DNA from: Microbulbifer agarilyticus S89 | Lineage (GTDB): Bacteria; Pseudomonadota; Gammaproteobacteria; Pseudomonadales; Cellvibrionaceae | Length of the DNA stretch: 64,000 nt | NCBI RefSeq assembly: GCF_000220505.1 | Contig: NZ_AFPJ01000036.1 | Span: 163,851-227,850 of the forward strand | Reading direction: 5' to 3' | Part shown: positions 26,371 to 35,567 of the stretch, one piece after another | How the letters are laid out: each line of letters opens with the position of its first letter | How positions within the stretch are numbered: position 1 is the stretch's first letter | Program-made: the position numbers and the translations under genes | Notes under the pieces: model-generated | Seen by the model: the letters and a program-made list of their open reading frames with translations, nothing else | Told to the model about the DNA's origin: nothing | The model's database searches: none

Positions 26371-27348
26371 TTTAAAATTCTTCGGTGAAAGTCCCGTCCA
26401 GCGTCGGAAGGCCTTGCCGAATGCGCTCTCGTCACAGTAGCCCAGCGCTGCTGCGATATCGACGTTGGTCTTCTGTCCCTCACGCAACCACTGGCAGGCG
26501 TAGTGGCTGCGCACTTCGTCCTGGATGGCGCGGAAGCTGGCGTTCTCCTCGAGCAGTTTTCTTCCCAGGTGCCGGGGGCTGATGCACAGCCGGGCGGCGA
26601 CCTGTTCGCGGCTGAGCTGCGGTTCCTGTTGTAGCAAGTGTGCCACGCGCAGTTGCAGGCTTTTGCTGGTCAGGGCTTTCAGCAGGGCGTCCGCTTCCGG
26701 TTTGAGGCGGGCCATTACCTGTCGGTCGGCGGCGACCAGGGGAATCTCAAGGTCCTGGGTGCGCAGTCGGATACCGGAGACCTCGGCATTGAACTGCACG
26801 GGTGCCTGCAGCACTTGCTGGTACTGCTGCTGCACCGCGAGCGAGGGCGTCGGGTAGGCAAACTGAACACTTTGCGGTTGGAACTCTCGGCCGGTCATCG
26901 CCCGTGCCTGTGAGAGCAGGGTGGAGAGTACGGTTTCCACGCGCAGGCGGGCGCAACGCAGATAGTTGGGGTGGTAGCAGACATCCACGTAATAGCTGCT
27001 GCGGCGCAATTCGAACTGGCCGCCTTCGCCCAGTAGGGGATGGTAAACCAGCAGTTGATCGACGGCGGCACCGAGGTTCTTTTGGGTCATCAGCAGGTAG
27101 CCCACCAGTCCCATCTGGCTGCCCTGCATGGCCTGGCCCAGGCGGACGCCGAGCAGCGGGTCCGGGTGGGCCTCCTGCACGGCGAGCCAGATCTCTTCCT
27201 GCACCTGCATGGGAACCCGCTCTTCCTCGTTAATGGCGGCCAGCAGAGCCTGCGCGCTTTCTGGTAGTGACAGGTTCAGTTGTCCCAGCGCGCTAAGAAT
27301 CGCGCGTGTATAGCTTAATGTGACGGTTCTAGTATCTGCGGTGTTCAA
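26359..27348 (-). CDS. AraC family transcriptional regulator, divergent from the FMO operon
   Basis: A 329-residue regulator with an OruR-like N-terminal ligand domain (about 20-200) and a C-terminal AraC double helix-turn-helix (about 230-325). The latter includes REQVAARLCISPRHLGRKLLEENASF and NVDIAAALGYCDESAFGKAFRRWTGLSPKNF. Start ATG at 27348. The gene is divergent from the FMO-SDR-SDR operon, with 160 bases between start codons, so control of that operon is the likely role. Its 3' end lies in a 13-bp tandem repeat. Confidence 0.93.
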   Translation of the reverse strand: MNTADTRTVTLSYTRAILSALGQLNLSLPESAQALLAAINEEERVPMQVQEEIWLAVQEAHPDPLLGVRLGQAMQGSQMGLVGYLLMTQKNLGAAVDQLLVYHPLLGEGGQFELRRSSYYVDVCYHPNYLRCARLRVETVLSTLLSQARAMTGREFQPQSVQFAYPTPSLAVQQQYQQVLQAPVQFNAEVSGIRLRTQDLEIPLVAADRQVMARLKPEADALLKALTSKSLQLRVAHLLQQEPQLSREQVAARLCISPRHLGRKLLEENASFRAIQDEVRSHYACQWLREGQKTNVDIAAALGYCDESAFGKAFRRWTGLSPKNFKAQE

Positions 27349-27508
27349 AATGACTGTCCGAAATTAACCAGAGAGTGCCCGATTATGACGACGGCCAATC
27401 CGGTTGTCACGTTATATTCACTTTCAATCAATAACGGAATCTCCGTCCCCGGGTGTGGGGCACCAGAGAGAGCTTCCAGCGGTCTATCTAGCAAGTGAGA
27501 AAAGAATA

Positions 27509-28855
27509 ATGAAACCCTATGCAGTGATTGGCGCGGGCCCAATGGGGCTCTGCAGCGTCCGTAACCTGATCAAGCACGGTATTCCCTGTGTGGGGTTCGA
27601 GATCCACAGCGATGTGGGCGGTTTGTGGGACATCGACAGCCCCACCAGCACCATGTATGAATCGGCCCACCTGATCTCTTCCAAGCGCATGACCGAGTTC
27701 GCGGAGTTTCCGATGGGCGATGATGTCGCGCTGTTCCCCCATCACCGCGAGATGAAAGAGTACTTTCAGGCCTACGCACGCGAGTTCGACCTGTATCGCC
27801 ATTACGAGTTTGAAACCGAAGTGGTGCGCTGTGAGCGGGACGGCGACGACTGGCACATTACCACGCGCTGCCAGGGCCATGAGCAGACCCGGGTGTTCGG
27901 CGGGCTGTTGATTGCCAACGGTACCCTGCATCACCCGAATATGCCGAATCTGCCCGGCGAATTCACTGGTGAACTGCTGCACTCCGCCGATTATCGCGAC
28001 CCCGCCATTTTCGAGGGCAAGCGCGTGTTGCTGGTTGGCTGTGGCAACAGCGGTGCGGATATTGCGGTGGACGCAGCGCATCGTGCAAAAGACGTGGATA
28101 TCAGCCTGCGCCGCGGCTATTACTTCCTGCCGAAATTTATCGGTGGCAAGGCGACCGACGCGCTGGGCGGCAAGATCAAGCTGCCGCGCTTTATCCAGCA
28201 GCGGATTAGCGCAGCCATCTCCAGGCTCATGTTGGGAACGCCGGAGCAGTACGGTCTGCCCAAGCCCGACTACAAGATGTTCGAATCCCATCCGGTGATC
28301 AATTCCCTGATCCTGCATCACATTGGCCACGGCGACATCCATGTGCGTAAGGATATCGCGGCAGTGGAGGGAAGCAGAGTCACCTTCGTCGATGGGGCAG
28401 CCGCGGACTACGACATGATCGTGATGGCTACCGGCTACAAGCTGCATTACCCGTTTATCGACCGCGAGCATTTGAACTGGGAATCTTTTGCACCGCGCCT
28501 GTACCTCAACGTGTTCCACCCGGAATACGACAACCTGTTTTTGATGGGCATGGTGGAGGCTGCGGGCCTCGGCTGGGAAGGGCGCAACCGTCAGGCGGAA
28601 ATGGTCGCGCTGTACATTCGCCAGCTGGCGGAGGGAGCCAAGTCGGCGCGCGAGTTGAAATCGGTAAAACAAGCGCAGGCTGGGCAGCGTGCGGATGGTG
28701 GGATGCAGTACCTCAAACTAGAGCGCATGGCGTACTACGTGCACAAGGATACCTATCTGAATGCAATGGCCGGGCACACGGCGGATCTGCGTAAAGATTA
28801 CAAAAGTTTTGACACGGCAGTGAGCCTCGACGCCGCCCCGATTCCTACAAAATAA
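27509..28855 (+). CDS. Flavin-containing monooxygenase
   Basis: A 448-residue FAD- and NADPH-dependent monooxygenase of the FMO class. FAD motif GAGPMG (8-13), the FMO fingerprint FTGELLHSADY (152-162, F-x-G-x3-H-x3-Y exactly), and the NADPH motif GCGNSGADIA (from about 178). Such enzymes oxygenate soft nucleophiles, ketones (Baeyer-Villiger) or long alkanes (AlmA type); sequence alone does not decide. The ATG at 27509 has GTGAGA at 27494-27499; an upstream in-frame codon at 27404 would add 35 residues lacking family character. First gene of an operon with two SDR-family genes (9-base gap to the next). Confidence 0.9.
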   Translation: MKPYAVIGAGPMGLCSVRNLIKHGIPCVGFEIHSDVGGLWDIDSPTSTMYESAHLISSKRMTEFAEFPMGDDVALFPHHREMKEYFQAYAREFDLYRHYEFETEVVRCERDGDDWHITTRCQGHEQTRVFGGLLIANGTLHHPNMPNLPGEFTGELLHSADYRDPAIFEGKRVLLVGCGNSGADIAVDAAHRAKDVDISLRRGYYFLPKFIGGKATDALGGKIKLPRFIQQRISAAISRLMLGTPEQYGLPKPDYKMFESHPVINSLILHHIGHGDIHVRKDIAAVEGSRVTFVDGAAADYDMIVMATGYKLHYPFIDREHLNWESFAPRLYLNVFHPEYDNLFLMGMVEAAGLGWEGRNRQAEMVALYIRQLAEGAKSARELKSVKQAQAGQRADGGMQYLKLERMAYYVHKDTYLNAMAGHTADLRKDYKSFDTAVSLDAAPIPTK

Positions 28856-28864
28856 GAGCAAAGC

Positions 28865-29890
28865 ATGACTGAGAAACGGGTGTTAATTACCGGCGCTGCC
28901 GGTTATGTCGGGCATCTCTTGGGAGAGTCCCTGAGCAGGAATATGTCCGTAGTGGGTGTGGATGTTGCGCATCGAGAGGCCTGTTTCCCGATCTTTAATC
29001 TGGATATCTGCGACGCGTCGCTGGTGGAGGTGTTACGGGCTGAGCGCATTACCCATGTGGTGCATCTGGCTTCGGTGATGTCTGCCGGGCGCAATCGTGC
29101 GCGAGAATATCAAATCGATGTTGAGGGAACGCGCAATGTGCTGGACGCGTGCGTGCGTGCGGGCGTTGCACACTTTACCCTCACCAGCAGCGGTGCTGCC
29201 TATGGCTATCATGCGGATAACCCTGCATGGCTGCGGGAGAGCGATGTTCTGCGGGGAAACCGGGAATTTGCCTATTCCGATCACAAGCGCCTGATTGAAG
29301 AAATGCTTGCTGAATATCGCCAGCGTCATCCCCAGCTCAAGCAGTTGATATTTCGCCCGTGTTCCATCGTTGGCGCCACCACAAATAGCAAAATCAGCGC
29401 GCTGTTTTCCGGGCGCAGCATTCTCGATCCCGGTGCACACAATTCTCCTTTCGTGTTCATCTGGGACCAGGATGTCGTGGGCGCGATCGAATACGGCGTT
29501 ACCCGCGATGCGGACGGTATCTATAACCTGGCGGGCGACGGTGCCCTGACGCCGGCAGAAATTGCACGGCTGCTGCATAAGCCCCTGCGTCGTCCTCCGG
29601 TGTGGTTGTTGAAGACGCTGCTGGCGCTCAGTTTTGGCCTGCGTCTGGGGGATGCGCATCCCGCGCAGGTGCGCTTTTTGCAATATCGACCGGTGCTGCT
29701 CAACACGCGCCTGAAGTCAGAGCTTGGCTATCAGCCACAGAAAACATCCGCGGAGGCGTTTGCCTTTTTTGCCGAGCATGCTCTGGGCCGGAAAGTGGAT
29801 CTCAACAGTGCCCGCATCACGCACTGTTCTGATTTATCGACGAGCGATAGCACACAGCTAGCGGCAACAAATCACAGGACAGTAGTATGA
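28865..29890 (+). CDS. NAD-dependent epimerase/dehydratase family protein (extended SDR)
   Basis: A 341-residue extended short-chain dehydrogenase. Rossmann motif GAAGYVG near residue 10-16, the DIC acidic turn, HLASV, TSSGAAYG and the catalytic pair YxxxK in YSDHK (Tyr137, Lys141). Downstream motifs FRPCSIVG and YNLAGDG fit the family. The substrate may be a sterol- or hydroxyketone-like molecule instead of a nucleotide sugar, given the FMO upstream; that is inference. It starts 9 bases after the FMO gene and overlaps the next SDR gene by four bases (ATGA), so the three are translationally linked. Confidence 0.88.
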   Translation: MTEKRVLITGAAGYVGHLLGESLSRNMSVVGVDVAHREACFPIFNLDICDASLVEVLRAERITHVVHLASVMSAGRNRAREYQIDVEGTRNVLDACVRAGVAHFTLTSSGAAYGYHADNPAWLRESDVLRGNREFAYSDHKRLIEEMLAEYRQRHPQLKQLIFRPCSIVGATTNSKISALFSGRSILDPGAHNSPFVFIWDQDVVGAIEYGVTRDADGIYNLAGDGALTPAEIARLLHKPLRRPPVWLLKTLLALSFGLRLGDAHPAQVRFLQYRPVLLNTRLKSELGYQPQKTSAEAFAFFAEHALGRKVDLNSARITHCSDLSTSDSTQLAATNHRTVV

Positions 29891-30768
29891 AAGACTTATT
29901 TGCCAAACGCGTGAATAGACAGCGCGTTGCGGTCGTCACCGGGGCAGCGGGTGGTCTCGGGTGGGCCATGGTGCAGGAGCTGGCACAGCGCGCGCAATCT
30001 GCCTCGGTTGCCTTGCGCCTGGTGTTGGTGGATGTGAATGAGGATGCCCTGCGTCGGCGCGCCGCGGAACTGGTGCAGCCGCTGGTGAGTATCGATGTGT
30101 ACGTGGCGGATCTGTCGGCGGAGGCATCCGTTGCCCAGCTGTGTGAGACGTTGCACGATGCCTATCCTCAGGTGGATCTGCTGATTAATAACGCGGGTAT
30201 TACCCACCGCAGCCTTTCTGCGCAAACCAGTAACGCGGTTATTCGCCGGGTGATGGCGGTGGACTATCACGCGCCCGTGGAGCTGGCCCAGGGGTTGCTT
30301 GCGCCGCTCACTGCCGCTGGCGGTTGTGTGCTGAACATCAGTTCTATGGCGGGTTGGATGCCGGTTCTCGGTCGCGCGGGCTACTGTGCAGCGAAGAGTG
30401 CCCTGCACCAGTACTTCGAGACTTTTCGTGAGGAAGTGCGCGAGGACGGCGTGACTGTGCTGATGGTCTATCCCAGCTTTGTGGCGACCAATATTGATGC
30501 CAATGCACTCTCGGGTGATGGCGGGCGTGCCCGGCATGCCCAGAGTACGGTGGGACAGGTGCGCAGTGCCGACTGGATGGCGGGGCGTATTCTCGATGCA
30601 CTGGCTGCGGGCAAGGAGCGCCTGTTCCCGCGCGACAAGTCGCTGTTCGGTGCCTACCTGTATAAGTTGGCCCCGCGCCTGTTCCTGCGGCAAATGGTGA
30701 AGAACTTTCGTGTGGAGCTGGAGGAGGGGCGCAAGCTGGCGCGCCAGTCCGAGTTGTCGCAGGGCTGA
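29887..30768 (+). CDS. Classical short-chain dehydrogenase/reductase
   Basis: A 293-residue SDR oxidoreductase. Cofactor motif TGAAGGLG (about 18-25), NNAG at about 101-104, the serine region NISSMAG and the catalytic YCAAK (Tyr166, Lys170), then YPSFVATN. A C-terminal extension (about 245-293) with a hydrophobic, Arg-rich segment (YLYKLAPRLFLRQM) may associate with the membrane, as in several lipid- or sterol-acting SDRs. Third gene of the FMO operon with a 4-base ATGA overlap. A redox step following the FMO and extended SDR is likely. Substrate unknown. Confidence 0.88.
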   Translation: MKDLFAKRVNRQRVAVVTGAAGGLGWAMVQELAQRAQSASVALRLVLVDVNEDALRRRAAELVQPLVSIDVYVADLSAEASVAQLCETLHDAYPQVDLLINNAGITHRSLSAQTSNAVIRRVMAVDYHAPVELAQGLLAPLTAAGGCVLNISSMAGWMPVLGRAGYCAAKSALHQYFETFREEVREDGVTVLMVYPSFVATNIDANALSGDGGRARHAQSTVGQVRSADWMAGRILDALAAGKERLFPRDKSLFGAYLYKLAPRLFLRQMVKNFRVELEEGRKLARQSELSQG

Positions 30769-30802
30769 TTCTGCAAAGATCCTGGACTGGCTTTCGATCT
30801 AC

Positions 30803-31402
30803 TCAGGAGAACTCGGTAGTTAGCATGGGTATCACGCTAGCTGCCAACAGCAGCCCCATTGTCATATTAAAGGCCCGCAAATGTTTCGGCTCGGTGAGAA
30901 TCCGTTTCAAACCGACGCCAAACATTAGCCAGATACCGATGCACGGGCCTCCAATCAGGATAAATGCCAGTGCAATGCGGCCTGCCTCGAGCAGTATCTC
31001 GCCATTGGGGGTGGTAAAGGCCGCGAGTGCGCCCACCGCCATTATCCATCCTTTCGGGTTCACCCACTGAAACGCGACTGCCTGCAGGAATGAAAACGGC
31101 TTTTGCCGGGGCGTTGCCCCCACATCCCGGGTGCTGGCGATTTTCCAGGCCAGATACAGCAGGTAGGTAATGCCCGCCCAGCGCACCACTTCATGCAGGA
31201 ACGGAAACTGCTTAAACAAGGTCCCCAAACCAAAGCCGATCGCCATAATCATGGCCGGGAACCCGATACAGATACCGAGCATGTGCGGCAATGACCGCTC
31301 GACACCGTAGTTCAGGCCCGAAGACATGATCATCAGGTTGTTCGGCCCCGGCGTAATACTGGTGGAGAATACGAACAGCGCGATGGACAGCAAAATTTCC
31401 AA
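30803..31402 (-). CDS. LysE/RhtB family amino-acid exporter
   Basis: A 199-residue inner-membrane exporter with about six helices. Family hallmarks are STSITPGPNNLMIMSSGLNYG near the N-terminus and WVNPKGWIMAVGALAAF in the middle. Members export amino acids such as lysine, threonine or homoserine lactone; the substrate here is unknown. I prefer the TTG start at 31402 because GAGG lies 7 bases upstream and the distance to the TPGP motif then matches the family. A GTG at 31429 would add nine residues and has no ribosome site. It converges on the FMO operon with 34 bases between. Confidence 0.85.
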   Translation of the reverse strand: MEILLSIALFVFSTSITPGPNNLMIMSSGLNYGVERSLPHMLGICIGFPAMIMAIGFGLGTLFKQFPFLHEVVRWAGITYLLYLAWKIASTRDVGATPRQKPFSFLQAVAFQWVNPKGWIMAVGALAAFTTPNGEILLEAGRIALAFILIGGPCIGIWLMFGVGLKRILTEPKHLRAFNMTMGLLLAASVIPMLTTEFS

Positions 31403-31650
31403 CGTAAACCTCGGCAGTGGACTCGGCACCGGAATAGAGCAGTGGAGTGGGATGAGTGGGAGCCAGCCGGATTATCGCCGTGTGACGCCCATACGGCAAT
31501 CCTGGGAGCGTGTGTCCGGCGAGTCTGATCTTCGCGGCGGCATCAGTGCCGGCGAAACGCCAGCGTCGCTTTTGCGTGGCACCCGACCTACAATTCACCT
31601 TTTCTAGCTGCGCACTCCCCATGAAGGGCTGCGCTCAGGCGGGGTCATGC

Positions 31651-32445
31651 ATGGCGCTTATCGACAGCCACTGCCATTTCGATTTTGAAGCGTTCAGCGC
31701 GGACCGCACTCAGGTCTGGTCGCGCTGCCGGCAGGCGGGGGTGCAATCCCTGGTGATCCCTGGTGTCAGTATTCCGCAGTGGCGACAGTTGTTTGCCCTT
31801 GTGCACTCCGAGCCCGCCTGGTACGGCGCGGTCGGTGTGCATCCCTGGTGGGTAAAAGAGCTGGCGATTGCGCCTGCCGATGTACGTCGCGCCGTCGTTG
31901 AGCGGGTCGAGCATGAACGACAGCGCAGTGGTGCAGTGTCGCGCTGTGTCGCCGTGGGCGAGTGCGGTCTGGACGCCAATATCGAGACACCTCTGGAGCA
32001 ACAGTTGTCGGTATTTGAGGCGCAACTGGAAGCTGCGCGGGCACTTTCCTTACCGGTGATTGTGCACAGTGTGCGGGCGCATGCGGATGTATTGCGGACA
32101 CTAAAAAAGTTTTCCCTGGAACAGGGTGGGGTGATCCATGCTTTTTCCGGCAGCCGGGAGATCGCCGAGGAATATGTGCGCCTGGGATTCTACCTGGGGG
32201 CGGGCGGCACCATTACCTATGAGCGCGCAGCGAAAACCCGCAAGGCCCTGAGAGATATTCCACTGGAACATCTGGTGCTGGAGTCCGACGCGCCGGACAT
32301 GCCTCTGGCAGGCCGTCAGGGGGAGCGCAACAGCCCGGAATATTTGCCACAAATTGCGCAGACCCTGGCAGAGCTTCGCGGTATTTCTCCGCAGCTGGTT
32401 ATCGAACAGACTGGGGAAAATACGCGCGCGCTTTTTGGACTGTGA
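31651..32445 (+). CDS. TatD family hydrolase (metal-dependent DNase)
   Basis: A 264-residue TIM-barrel metal-dependent hydrolase of the TatD/YjjV family, cytoplasmic, linked to 3'-5' nuclease activity and DNA repair or RNA turnover. Metal ligand motifs in order are DSHCHFDF, GVHPWW, GECGLD (acidic ligand), VIVHSVRA, IHAFSGS and LVLESDAPDMP. The ATG at 31651 gives the standard start ALIDSHCH, with GCGGGG 7-12 bases upstream; an earlier in-frame ATG at 31621 would add ten residues. It ends 7 bases before the csdA-sufE fusion gene and probably shares its operon. Confidence 0.9.
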   Translation: MALIDSHCHFDFEAFSADRTQVWSRCRQAGVQSLVIPGVSIPQWRQLFALVHSEPAWYGAVGVHPWWVKELAIAPADVRRAVVERVEHERQRSGAVSRCVAVGECGLDANIETPLEQQLSVFEAQLEAARALSLPVIVHSVRAHADVLRTLKKFSLEQGGVIHAFSGSREIAEEYVRLGFYLGAGGTITYERAAKTRKALRDIPLEHLVLESDAPDMPLAGRQGERNSPEYLPQIAQTLAELRGISPQLVIEQTGENTRALFGL

Positions 32446-32452
32446 ACCGACA

Positions 32453-34153
32453 ATGACTTTTTCCTCGCAAGAATTTAAGCAGCAGTTCCCATTGTTTTCC
32501 CAGGAGGAAAACCGGGGGCTGGTTTATCTGGATAATGCGGCGACCACGCAGAAGCCCGCTTGCGTCATTGATGCAATCCGCGATTTTTACCTGCATAGCA
32601 ATGCCAATACCCATCGCTCGAGCCACCGCCTGGCCCGGCGGGCCACCGAGATGGTGGAGCAGGTCCGGGCAGCAAGTGCGCGCTTTCTGGGTGCGCAGTC
32701 ACCACGAGAAGTTGTTTTTACCCGCGGTGCTACCGAAGGCCTGAATTTGCTGGCCAATAGCTTGTGCCGTGGTCTGGTCGCCGGCGATGAGATTGTTTTG
32801 TCAACCGCCGAGCACCACGCCAATCTTGTGCCTTGGCAAATGCTGGCGGTCCAGTATGGTTTGGTGCTGCGCTTTGTGCCGGATGCCAACGGCGTGCCGC
32901 AAATTGAGCGGATCACAGAGGTGTTGTCGCCGCGCACGCGAGTTGTATCCATCACTGGCGGCTCCAATGCGCTCGGCTTTCGCACCGACCTCGCGACCTT
33001 GCGCGCGACCATTGCTGCAACATCTTCAGCTGCAACATCGTCACAACGCGATCTGCGATGGATCGTGGATGGCTCGCAACTGGCAGCGCACGATGTGGTG
33101 GATGTGGCGGCCATTGGTTGCGATTTCTTTGTGTGCTCTGCGCACAAGTTTTACGGCCCCACGGGCATCGGCCTGGTTTACGGACGTGAGGAGCTGTTGC
33201 GCGACCTGCCGCCCTGGCAGGGCGGGGGTGAGATGATTACCAGTGTTGATCTGCTCGCCAGTGATTACGCCGATCTGCCGCACCGGTTTGAAGCGGGCAC
33301 CTCATCACTGGCGGCAATCGCCGGACTGGGCGCCTGTTTGGAATTCCTCGGCAAGCAGGACCGACAGGGAATGGCGCAGTACGAGCACACCCTGCTTGCC
33401 TACCTGCACGACCGACTGTCCCAGATACCTGAATTAGAACTGTTAAGCGGTCCGCGCAACAATCTGGGCATTGCCAGTTTTGTGCACCCCCGCTGCGCGG
33501 CGATTGATATCGCACAGTGGCTGGATGGGCGGGATATCGCGGTGCGCGTCGGGCATCACTGCGCCCAGCCGCTGTTGCATGCCGCGGGCCATACCGCCAC
33601 GGTGCGTGCATCGCTGGTGGCCTATAACTCGCGGGAGGATATTGATCGCCTGGTGGCTGGTGTTGAAGAATTAGTGCTGCAGCTGGATGACACCACTGTG
33701 CCGCCGGTTGCCGCCGATTCCGGCAAAGATTCTGCTGAGGCGTACTCCTGGCAACCTGATGACCTGTCCAAGTTGGATCTGGACGCACTGCGCACGCAAC
33801 AGAATTGGCAAGATCGTTATCGCACCCTTATGCGTTGGGCGAAGGTAATTTCTCGCAAAGATCACATTCGTACCACGGAACATTTGGTACAGGGCTGTGA
33901 ATCCAGCGCCTGGCTGGTGCACCGCCGGGAGGCGGGTGTGCATCGCTTCGCCATCGACAGCGATAGCCGGATTGTAAAAGGATTGGGCGCGTTGATGCTG
34001 TCGCAGATTGATGGCGTGTCGGACGATGCGGTAGCGCCCTCCCAGTTGCACCAGATTTTTGATGAATTAGGTTTGTCGCAACAACTGAGTGAGTCCCGCG
34101 GCAATGGCTTTCGAGCTCTGGTGGAGCGCGCATTCGAATTGATGCGCGCCTGA
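32453..34153 (+). CDS. Cysteine desulfurase fused to a SufE/CsdE domain
   Basis: A 566-residue two-domain protein. Residues 1-405 form a class V aminotransferase of the SufS/CsdA group: AEHHANLVPWQ, the PLP lysine in SAHKFYGPTG (Lys232), FEAGTSS, and the persulfide cysteine in RVGHHCAQP (Cys370). After a linker (about 406-440), residues 441-566 form a SufE domain with the sulfur-accepting cysteine in VQGCESSAW (Cys482). So sulfur taken from cysteine can pass within one chain. E. coli encodes CsdA and CsdE separately beside csdL/tcdA; here tcdA faces this gene at 18 bases. The ATG at 32453 gives the normal TFSSQEFKQQFP start. I infer it as the CsdA-CsdE equivalent. Confidence 0.92.
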   Translation: MTFSSQEFKQQFPLFSQEENRGLVYLDNAATTQKPACVIDAIRDFYLHSNANTHRSSHRLARRATEMVEQVRAASARFLGAQSPREVVFTRGATEGLNLLANSLCRGLVAGDEIVLSTAEHHANLVPWQMLAVQYGLVLRFVPDANGVPQIERITEVLSPRTRVVSITGGSNALGFRTDLATLRATIAATSSAATSSQRDLRWIVDGSQLAAHDVVDVAAIGCDFFVCSAHKFYGPTGIGLVYGREELLRDLPPWQGGGEMITSVDLLASDYADLPHRFEAGTSSLAAIAGLGACLEFLGKQDRQGMAQYEHTLLAYLHDRLSQIPELELLSGPRNNLGIASFVHPRCAAIDIAQWLDGRDIAVRVGHHCAQPLLHAAGHTATVRASLVAYNSREDIDRLVAGVEELVLQLDDTTVPPVAADSGKDSAEAYSWQPDDLSKLDLDALRTQQNWQDRYRTLMRWAKVISRKDHIRTTEHLVQGCESSAWLVHRREAGVHRFAIDSDSRIVKGLGALMLSQIDGVSDDAVAPSQLHQIFDELGLSQQLSESRGNGFRALVERAFELMRA

Positions 34154-34171
34154 TCGGGAGGCCTGTGTGCG

Positions 34172-34990
34172 CTAGCTCTGGGCGGTAGCGCGCTGCACAA
34201 TGCGTTCAATCGCTTTGCTTGCGGCAACAAATCCAAATGTGCCCGTGACCATTGTGGCCGCGCCGAAGCCGCCACTGCAATCCAGTTTTACCCCATTTTG
34301 CATGGTGCTTTTTTGCTGGCAAACCTGTCCATCGGGCTGCGGGTACACCATAGGTTCGCTGGAATAGATGGCATCCACACCAAACTGGCGTTTGCTGGAC
34401 TTTTGGAAATTGTGAAAGCGGTACAGGTGTTGGCGCACCTTCGCCAGCATCGGATCGCTGACGGTTCGGCCAAGGTCGGCGCAGGTGATTGCCGCTGGGT
34501 TTTTCTTGCCGCCGGCGGAGCCTACGGTAATGAGGCGCAGCTTGCGCGCTTTGCAATAGGCAATGAGCGCGGCTTTGACTCGTGCGTTGTCAAACGCATC
34601 AATCACCACATCAATAGTTTCTTTTTCCGGTGCCAGAAATTCGGCAAAGTTGTCGTTGGCGATAAAATCCTCGTGGGTAACCACGTCGACTTCCGGGTTG
34701 ATCTGGCGCAGTCGCTCCGCCATGACCTCGACCTTAATTTCGCCGATGCTGCCTACCTGAGCGTGGATCTGGCGATTGGTATTGGTAATGCAAATATCGT
34801 CCAGGTCGATCAGGGTAATTTTGCCCACGCCACTGCGTACAAGTGCCTCGGCGGTCCAGCTACCCACACCACCAATGCCAATAACGATCACATGGGCTTG
34901 GTACAGGGCGTGCAGGGCGTCGTTGCCGTAGAGTCTCGCAATTCCGCCAAAACGTTGCAGGTAGGCGTCACTCAAGTTCTTTTCAGGCAT
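34172..34990 (-). CDS. tcdA: tRNA threonylcarbamoyladenosine dehydratase TcdA (CsdL)
   Basis: A 272-residue E1-like enzyme that uses ATP to convert t6A37 of ANN-decoding tRNAs to cyclic ct6A. Nucleotide-binding GIGGVGSW (38-45), the Asp-rich DLDDICITNTNRQ, DAFDNARVKAALI, and the TcdA-type end GVKLDCSGGFGAATMVTGTFGFVAAS. In E. coli the enzyme depends on the CsdA-CsdE sulfur relay. It converges with the CsdA-SufE fusion gene at 18 bases, a close functional association without being in one operon. ATG at 34990; AGAGG-like bases are not evident beyond GGAACC upstream, so the start rests on homology to family N-termini (SDAYLQRFGGIARLYG). Confidence 0.94.
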   Translation of the reverse strand: MPEKNLSDAYLQRFGGIARLYGNDALHALYQAHVIVIGIGGVGSWTAEALVRSGVGKITLIDLDDICITNTNRQIHAQVGSIGEIKVEVMAERLRQINPEVDVVTHEDFIANDNFAEFLAPEKETIDVVIDAFDNARVKAALIAYCKARKLRLITVGSAGGKKNPAAITCADLGRTVSDPMLAKVRQHLYRFHNFQKSSKRQFGVDAIYSSEPMVYPQPDGQVCQQKSTMQNGVKLDCSGGFGAATMVTGTFGFVAASKAIERIVQRATAQS

Positions 34991-35102
34991 AGAGGTTCCA
35001 GTGTTACTTCACTCGCGGGCGCCCCAGCTCAAAGGGCTCGATCAGGGAAGGGGAGGAGCATGGCAGGGCGAAGGGGCCGCCCTGCCGAAGTGTGGAAGCG
35101 AA

Positions 35103-35567
35103 TCAGTGCACGTGGCCGTGGTCGATTTCTTCCGGAGTGGCTTCGCGTACGGAAACCACCTCGATGTCAAAGTGCAGCTCAACACCCGCCAGCGGGTGGT
35201 TGCCGTTGATGGTGACCTGGTCGCCGTCGATATCGATGATTTCCACCTCGATCGGGTGGCCATCGGTGCTCTGCGCGCGGAAAGCCATACCAACTTTCAG
35301 CTCATCAACGCCACCAAAGGCACTCTTTGGCATGGTCTGGATCAGTTCCGGGTTTTGTGGGCCGTAGCCTTCTTCCGGCGCGACTACCACCTTGAACTTG
35401 TCGCCGGCACTCTTGTCCAGCATTTCCTGCTCCAGTCCGGGGATGATATTGCCCACACCTTGCAGGTATTTGAGCGGCTGGCCACCTTCAGAAGTGTCGA
35501 TCACAGTGCCTTCGGCATCTTTCAGGGTGTAGTTGATCTCCACAACGCTGTGGTTAGCAATTTTCAT
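35103..35567 (-). CDS. FKBP-type peptidyl-prolyl cis-trans isomerase, SlyD-like
   Basis: A 154-residue cytoplasmic isomerase and chaperone. The FKBP domain is interrupted by an IF (insert-in-flap) domain (about residues 70-125), as in SlyD: VEINYTLKDAEG, YLQGVGNIIPGLEQ, VVAPEEGYGP, then the insert and NHPLAGVELHFDIEVVSVREAT. The metal-binding His-rich tail of E. coli SlyD is reduced to DHGHVH, so nickel binding at the C-terminus is probably weak; this is the short SlyD form. AGAGACTGCC precedes the ATG with AGAGA 8-12 bases away. It stands alone between tcdA and the globin gene. Confidence 0.9.
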   Translation of the reverse strand: MKIANHSVVEINYTLKDAEGTVIDTSEGGQPLKYLQGVGNIIPGLEQEMLDKSAGDKFKVVVAPEEGYGPQNPELIQTMPKSAFGGVDELKVGMAFRAQSTDGHPIEVEIIDIDGDQVTINGNHPLAGVELHFDIEVVSVREATPEEIDHGHVH

